A stretch of 18,698 nucleotides of DNA from DALYDD01 sp046049705 (GTDB lineage Bacteria > Patescibacteriota > Minisyncoccia > Phycocordibacterales > CAIZLB01): contig JBJOQZ010000061.1 in assembly GCA_046049705.1 (NCBI GenBank), forward strand, positions 1 to 18,698, in the 5' to 3' direction. A model generated the notes under the pieces. That model was not told the DNA's origin, did not search any database, and worked only from the letters and a program-made list of their open reading frames with translations. Numbering within the stretch: position 1 is the first letter of the stretch; the number at the start of each line of letters is the position of its first letter. Positions 15,793 through 18,698 of the stretch are shown here, piece after piece. The translations under genes and the position numbers were made by a program.

Positions 15793-15810
15793 ACTATTGG
15801 TACTATTGGT
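15793..15810. repeat. Perfect tandem 9-bp repeat
   Basis: Two exact copies of ACTATTGGT (15793-15801 and 15802-15810) lie between the terminator at 15825-15856 and the ABC transporter gene, about 90 bp before its ATG. Two tandem copies could be an activator site or replication slippage. Confidence 0.5.
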
Positions 15811-15824
15811 TTGGAGGAACAAAA

Positions 15825-15856
15825 GAACTAAAAACACCGCGATATACGCGGTGTTT
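15825..15856 (-). terminator. Strong intrinsic terminator upstream of the ABC gene
   Basis: On the minus strand AAACACCGCG (15856-15847), loop TATAT and CGCGGTGTTT (15841-15832) form a perfect 10-bp stem, followed by TT and TTCTTTT. It insulates the ABC gene from the unit that starts at the promoter 16029-16056. Confidence 0.8.
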
Positions 15857-15879
15857 AGAGGATTCAAGAGTGAGTTGAT

Positions 15880-16002
15880 TTAAATCCTATGAACACAGCG
15901 CATCTCTCCCGCATGTATAGCGGACTGAGACTTTGAGAAAATAGACCCGACAAAAATACGGTCTGTTTTTCGCATATGAAATTGTGGCGCTCGGTTATTC
16001 AT
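15880..16002 (-). CDS. Possible 40-aa basic protein (or untranslated RNA) in the 437-bp gap
   Basis: The gap 15708-16144 has no long ORF. Between a good minus-strand promoter (16029-16056) and the terminator at 15825-15856 lies one ATG-TAA frame of 40 codons starting MNNRAPQFHMRKTDRIFVGS and ending MRCVHRI. It is rich in Arg/Lys/His/Ser and has one Cys, no membrane span and no match to a ribosomal small protein I know. A hairpin (AGACC...GGTCT, 15943-15963) lies inside the frame. A frame of this length occurs by chance fairly often, so the transcript (about 195 nt) could equally be a non-coding RNA. The promoter and terminator are better supported than the protein. Confidence 0.3.
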   Translation of the reverse strand: MNNRAPQFHMRKTDRIFVGSIFSKSQSAIHAGEMRCVHRI

Positions 16003-16028
16003 AAATAATATTTGATAATATAGCTCTG

Positions 16029-16056
16029 ACTATACCTTATAAGTAAAAAATGTCAA
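16029..16056 (-). promoter_or_regulatory. Consensus-like promoter inside the 437-bp gap
   Basis: TTGACA (16056-16051), 16-nt spacer and TATAGT (16034-16029) on the minus strand. The -35 is a perfect consensus. Predicted start is near 16022, feeding the 40-codon frame and ending at the strong terminator at 15825-15856. Confidence 0.55.
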
Positions 16057-16144
16057 AACTGTATAGATAATGACGCATGAAATCGAGATTTGTTACAAAA
16101 GGGTTATCTTTCTATAACATTAAAGTGACTATAGGCCAGTTTGA

Positions 16145-16393
16145 TTACTTAATATCTGAACTATAGCAGATTGGTTTTGCCCCACCTGGTTTTGACCAAG
16201 CACTGTTTTTACCGCACTTTCTGCCGTTTTTCATAGTACTCCACGGACAAGGACAATTACCCTTATAGCTAGCTACTGATTTATTTATGATTGATTGTAT
16301 GTCCTTTTCTTTTGTTTTTGCTTCTACTGTGTTTGGTAATAAAAAAATAGTAAGCACTGCAAGTATTATGTGTGCAAATAAAGTATTCTTCAT
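16145..16393 (-). CDS. Small secreted cysteine-containing protein
   Basis: 82-aa protein with a signal peptide (residues about 1-25: KN, then a hydrophobic core, cleavage after VEA) and a short mature domain. The mature part has four cysteines (C47, C49, C60, C76), probably two disulfides, in a motif reading GNCPCPWSTMKNGRKCG then SAWSKPGGAKPICY. I recognise this CPCPY/W...NGRxCGxxSAYSxPGG pattern as recurring in small exported bacterial proteins of unknown function, mainly proteobacterial; this is from memory. It is alone between the promoter-terminator unit and tRNA-Ala. TATACA lies 6 nt before the ATG, again a leaderless arrangement. The role may be extracellular or envelope; no catalytic residues are evident. 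Confidence 0.8.
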   Translation of the reverse strand: MKNTLFAHIILAVLTIFLLPNTVEAKTKEKDIQSIINKSVASYKGNCPCPWSTMKNGRKCGKNSAWSKPGGAKPICYSSDIK

Positions 16394-16399
16394 TGTAGT

Positions 16400-16405
16400 T
16401 GTATA
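16400..16405 (-). promoter_or_regulatory. -10 box of the secreted Cys protein gene
   Basis: TATACA on the minus strand ends 6 nt before the ATG at 16393. The -35 region is weak. Confidence 0.35.
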
Positions 16406-16446
16406 CCAATCTGCATAGTAAACAATCCAAGTACATTAGAAATCGG

Positions 16447-16519
16447 TGGACCCTAGCGGATTCGAACCGCTGACCTCCTCAGTGCAAATGAGGCGCTCTA
16501 CCAACTAAGCTAAGGGCCC
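16447..16519 (-). tRNA. tRNA-Ala (anticodon UGC)
   Basis: A complete cloverleaf on the minus strand. The acceptor stem GGGCCCT/AGGGTCC carries the G3:U70 wobble pair that identifies alanine tRNAs, and the discriminator is A73. The D-arm contains AGCTTAGTTGGTAGAGC, the anticodon stem-loop CCTCATTTGCACTGAGG has TGC in the loop, and the T-arm contains GCGGTTCGAATCCGC. The 3' CCA is not encoded (CCG follows A73), so it must be added. The transcript probably begins about 100 nt upstream, at the promoter 16626-16653, and carries an unusual leader made of tRNA fragments. Confidence 0.97.
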
Positions 16520-16611
16520 GTATAACATGCACCCTTAGCTTATTGTTACTTTGCACTTTGTGCAAATGAGTCGGCTGTCGCATACTTTGCCAACTAAGCT
16601 AAGGGCCCGTA
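16501..16611. repeat. Direct and inverted repeats derived from tRNA-Ala
   Basis: A 22-bp perfect direct repeat (CCAACTAAGCTAAGGGCCCGTA at 16501-16522 and 16590-16611, bases given here only to mark the unit) has its core inverted between the copies: CCCTTAGCTTA at 16532-16542 is the exact complement of TAAGCTAAGGG at 16506-16516 and 16595-16605. A further perfect hairpin, TTTGCAC-TTT-GTGCAAA (16550-16566), lies in the middle. Confidence 0.85.
16560..16608 (-). pseudogene. Degenerate 5' half of tRNA-Ala in the leader of tRNA-Ala
   Basis: On the minus strand this begins with the same 19 bases as the intact tRNA (acceptor 5' strand and start of the D-arm). It then carries an unrelated stretch about 11 nt longer than the original, then CTCATTTGCAC, identical to the tRNA's anticodon region. 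The 3' half (rest of anticodon stem, T-arm, 3' acceptor strand) is missing, so no cloverleaf can form. Confidence 0.75.
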
Positions 16612-16625
16612 ATGGGTTGTTATAG

Positions 16626-16653
16626 ATAATATCAAAAAAGTGTGATTTAGCAA
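16626..16653 (-). promoter_or_regulatory. Promoter of the tRNA-Ala transcript
   Basis: TTGCTA (16653-16648), 16-nt spacer and TATTAT (16631-16626) on the minus strand. Predicted start near 16619, about 10 nt before the degenerate tRNA half and 100 nt before the mature tRNA. Confidence 0.45.
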
Positions 16654-16687
16654 ATACCACCTACCCCCCATACAAAATCAACCCTAC

Positions 16688-17701
16688 TTATCTAGATCGA
16701 AGCGCCAATTTTATTAGGTGCATAACAAGCTCTTCCTCTGTAGCACCGACAGCATGGAGAGATTTCAAAAACGGCGCATGATCATGAAAATGTGGATGTG
16801 TATTGATATCAAGCACATACACCCCACGCTTTGGTGAAACTATAATATCGAGTGTACCGATATGTCTCATATTGAATTGCTCCTTAGCTTTTCTGACCGC
16901 TTCAAAGATAGTTTGCTTTTCATCTTCACTCAGTGTAGCCGGCACCCTATGCGTATAATTACCAGATAGCTTATCTGCATAATCAAACATCCGAGTCTTT
17001 ATCCTATCTCCAGGTTTCAACTCCGTATGAGGCTCAACCTCAACTGGCATCATGTCATAGTGATCTTGCCCTCGATAATCATCGATAAACCCAGAGACTA
17101 TTTCCCTTCCCGAAATATATTCTTCGACGACAATATCATTTGAAAAAACACGTGCATGATCAATCGCTTTTGTCAGTTCTTCAAAATTGGTAGCAATTGA
17201 GACACCGAGTGAAGCATTTGTATTTCTTGGCTTCACAACAACTGGCATAGGAAAAGAATGAAATACATCTTTTGCAATAGGTTCGATTGGTTCTGTGATA
17301 TCAAGATGCAAATCTTTTGCATAAGGAGTCTTGATTCCGGCTTTTTTCATTGTCTCACGAGATATTTTCTTATCTCTTGCCATAATGGTCCCAAAAGCAG
17401 TTGAACCTATGAACGGTTTATGAAATGTTTCAAGAGTATGCTGAATACGTCCATCGCCACCGTATTCACCATGAAGCGCATTGAACACTACATCGACTTG
17501 TCGCAAAGCCTGTTCGGGTAATACCTCGAAGCCTCCTACATGCCATTTGCCAGCTTGATCAATCAAAATATCTATCGGAGTGTATTCTTTATTCCAAGGC
17601 TCTTTTCGGAGCATATCGATAATTCGCCCTCCCATCTGGAGAGAAATGTCATAATCCGCACTCGCACCGCCGCGAAGAACTCCTACTTTTACTTGAGCCA
17701 T
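16688..17701 (-). CDS. D-alanine-D-alanine ligase-like ATP-grasp enzyme, divergent pocket
   Basis: Cytoplasmic ATP-grasp ligase of the Ddl family, which makes the D-Ala-D-Ala dipeptide for peptidoglycan. From the ATG at 17701 it is 337 aa. Visible: GVLRGGASADYDISL (7-21), DVVFNALHGEYGGDGRIQ (70-87), VVVKPRNTNASLGVSIA (154-170), VVEEYISGREIV (191-202) and the metal ligands D285, D298 and N300. Several D-Ala pocket positions differ from E. coli DdlB: Glu15 is Asp16, GEDG is GGDG, the Tyr after the omega-loop Lys is Leu (DYADKL, 240-245), and the usual NTSPGMTxxS is NTHPHFHDHAPF (300-311). The frame extends to a TTG at 17713, but that abuts the -10 box, so the ATG is chosen. Ligase family is certain; the product is not. 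Confidence 0.85.
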   Translation of the reverse strand: MAQVKVGVLRGGASADYDISLQMGGRIIDMLRKEPWNKEYTPIDILIDQAGKWHVGGFEVLPEQALRQVDVVFNALHGEYGGDGRIQHTLETFHKPFIGSTAFGTIMARDKKISRETMKKAGIKTPYAKDLHLDITEPIEPIAKDVFHSFPMPVVVKPRNTNASLGVSIATNFEELTKAIDHARVFSNDIVVEEYISGREIVSGFIDDYRGQDHYDMMPVEVEPHTELKPGDRIKTRMFDYADKLSGNYTHRVPATLSEDEKQTIFEAVRKAKEQFNMRHIGTLDIIVSPKRGVYVLDINTHPHFHDHAPFLKSLHAVGATEEELVMHLIKLALRSR

Positions 17702-17713
17702 ATATTGCTTCAA

Positions 17714-17722
17714 ACTATAGCA
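17714..17722 (-). promoter_or_regulatory. Extended -10 promoter of the ddl-like gene
   Basis: TGCTATAGT on the minus strand (TGn plus TATAGT). Predicted start is about 17707, a leader of roughly 6 nt before the ATG at 17701, which rules out the TTG at 17713. Confidence 0.5.
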
Positions 17723-17762
17723 TATATGGCTTCATAGAGGGCTGAATTCGGGGATAATATAC

Positions 17763-17790
17763 TTGACTATATTCATATATGTGATATAAT
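17763..17790 (+). promoter_or_regulatory. Promoter of the secreted protein gene
   Basis: TTGACT (17763-17768), 16-nt spacer and TATAAT (17785-17790) preceded by TGA, an extended -10. Predicted start near 17797 excludes the ATG at 17795 and leaves a leader of about 64 nt before the ATG at 17861. Confidence 0.65.
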
Positions 17791-17860
17791 ATATATGGTT
17801 TATATGAGCAATTCCGCTTGTATAACTGTACATTCACAATACCTCCAAACACCCATAACT

Positions 17861-18685
17861 ATGAAAGCTATCACGCTTTTCCTCTCCCTCATCACTGCTA
17901 TCTTCAGCATCACTACTGCTGTCTGCTCTGCACAGACGCCAACTATCGTCTATCCGGTATATCCGGATACAGTTGTCACTGCCACCGAAAACATTCGTTC
18001 TACAAACACCGTGATCAACGGTGAAGGAACGGAGTGCTGGGAATACGAGCATATCGTAATCCCAACTGGCGGCACCAAAGGGGCCGCTGTCTTCCGTGTC
18101 ACTTTTGATTGGCATGGCATCTTGCCGCAAGGCTTTAAGATGCCAATCATAACGGAAGTAGGTCCCTTGAACAGCTATCCATACTACCCACTTAGCCACA
18201 ACGGCTACTGGGAGTACGAAAATGGTACAAAAGAGTACTATGGAGAGGTAACTCTCAGTGCCACTCACAAGGCATTCTTCTATGCCTGGTCCTGGCTTGA
18301 TAGTATGGGCCGCGAAAAGTGGTCCACGGTTGTCACTTGGGGCGAAGGTGCCGGGGTCGATCAAGTGGGCACACAGATTGACCGAAGCCAATTCGCCACT
18401 CGCGCAAGCGAGCCACGTGATCTCGGCTTTAGAATTCTCGACATATACACCAGGGATGGGAAACCAGTCCTCGGCGTATTCGCAGATGAAAAAGCAGAGT
18501 TTGCGCTCGAAGCATCTCCAGACTTGAAAAACTGGAGATCAATCGCGAGTAACCTGGAGGCTCTACCAGAGCTGGACACATGGCTCGATGGAGTGTGGTT
18601 CAAAAGCATAATCCTTGAACCTATTCCAGAAAACGGAGTCAGCTTCGGTCAAAAGCAATTTTTCCGACTCAGAAAATTGCGTTAG
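17861..18685 (+). CDS. Secreted protein of unknown function, probably acquired
   Basis: 274 aa from the ATG at 17861. A clear signal peptide (MKAITLFLSLITAIFSITTA, cleavage near CSA-Q) is followed by a Trp/Tyr-rich, probably all-beta domain with no recognised catalytic motif. The final about 65 residues (FALEASPDLKNWRSI ... KQFFRLRKLR) match the style of a short C-terminal module I associate with secreted Verrucomicrobiota and Planctomycetes proteins (EASxDLxNW ... FFRLR); this is from memory. Base composition is visibly richer in G+C than the neighbours (for example 62% in 18301-18360). The open frame begins at 17795, but that ATG is at the predicted transcription start, and the signal peptide begins at 17861. 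No Shine-Dalgarno; no terminator before the window ends. Confidence 0.75.
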   Translation: MKAITLFLSLITAIFSITTAVCSAQTPTIVYPVYPDTVVTATENIRSTNTVINGEGTECWEYEHIVIPTGGTKGAAVFRVTFDWHGILPQGFKMPIITEVGPLNSYPYYPLSHNGYWEYENGTKEYYGEVTLSATHKAFFYAWSWLDSMGREKWSTVVTWGEGAGVDQVGTQIDRSQFATRASEPRDLGFRILDIYTRDGKPVLGVFADEKAEFALEASPDLKNWRSIASNLEALPELDTWLDGVWFKSIILEPIPENGVSFGQKQFFRLRKLR

Positions 18686-18698
18686 TTCCTCTCAAGAG

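Noticed and set aside
15880..16022. 6S RNA or tmRNA in the 437-bp gap
   Set aside because: The 5' and 3' ends do not pair as in 6S RNA, and there is no tRNA-like acceptor or tag reading frame typical of tmRNA.
16103..16118. GTTAT-N6-ATAAC hairpin after the secreted Cys protein gene as its terminator
   Set aside because: The stem is only 5 bp and AT-rich, followed by CCCTTTTG; too weak to call.
16501..16611. tRNA-linked direct repeat as an integration (att) site of a mobile element
   Set aside because: Only 67 bp separate the copies, no integrase is present, and the repeat comes from the 5' end of the tRNA rather than the 3' end normally regenerated on integration.
17834..18391. 185-codon minus-strand frame opposite the secreted protein gene
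   Set aside because: It overlaps the signal peptide-bearing plus-strand gene, which has a strong promoter; its composition is that of a complementary-strand shadow.

Overview
This window most resembles the chromosome of a Patescibacteria (CPR, Parcubacteria-type) bacterium. The reasons are an AT-rich sequence with short intergenic gaps; DUF5671 and DUF5667 membrane proteins typical of that group; small lone regulatory genes; an almost complete absence of Shine-Dalgarno sequences; and core genes that read cleanly with the standard code. No phage, transposase, CRISPR or rRNA was seen.

Layout: 1-2817 holds leuS (5' part only), a DUF5671/pilin-like membrane protein and ychF, all on the minus strand. 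2841-2930 is a compact plus-strand promoter-terminator unit with no ORF. 3421-3654 and 2923-3417 form a two-gene unit (77-aa helical protein, then a NYN-domain nuclease). 6552-3736 is a glucose-6-phosphate dehydrogenase gene directly abutting an orphan membrane histidine kinase. 8463-6603 is an ECF sigma factor overlapping a DUF5667 membrane protein, a probable sigma/anti-sigma pair, divergent from mltG (plus strand). 11089-9485 is a umuD-like/Y-family polymerase operon with a perfect palindrome upstream. 12850-11282 is an FAD-linked oxidase of the D-lactate dehydrogenase type and 13710-12907 is tlyA. 15707-13848 is an ABC exporter. 15708-16144 is a long gap holding a second promoter-terminator unit with a 40-codon ORF. 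16145-16393 is a small secreted Cys protein. 16447-16608 holds tRNA-Ala(UGC) preceded by a degenerate copy of its own 5' half. 16688-17701 is a divergent Ddl-like ATP-grasp ligase. 17861-18685 (plus) is a GC-richer secreted protein that looks acquired.

Functionally the window mixes translation genes (leuS, tlyA, tRNA-Ala, ychF), cell-wall genes (mltG, ddl-like), DNA damage tolerance (umuD-like plus Y-family polymerase), envelope sensing (histidine kinase; sigma/DUF5667) and redox metabolism (G6PDH, FAD oxidase). A recurring pattern is a -10 hexamer 6-8 nt before the ATG, implying leaderless mRNAs. This pattern decides several start codons below.

No large new multigene system is evident. The most unusual items are the tRNA-Ala leader made of tRNA fragments, a UmuD-like protein lacking both catalytic residues, a Ddl-like enzyme with an altered D-Ala pocket, and two small promoter-terminator units. 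Family assignments rest on motifs recognised by eye; no database search was run.
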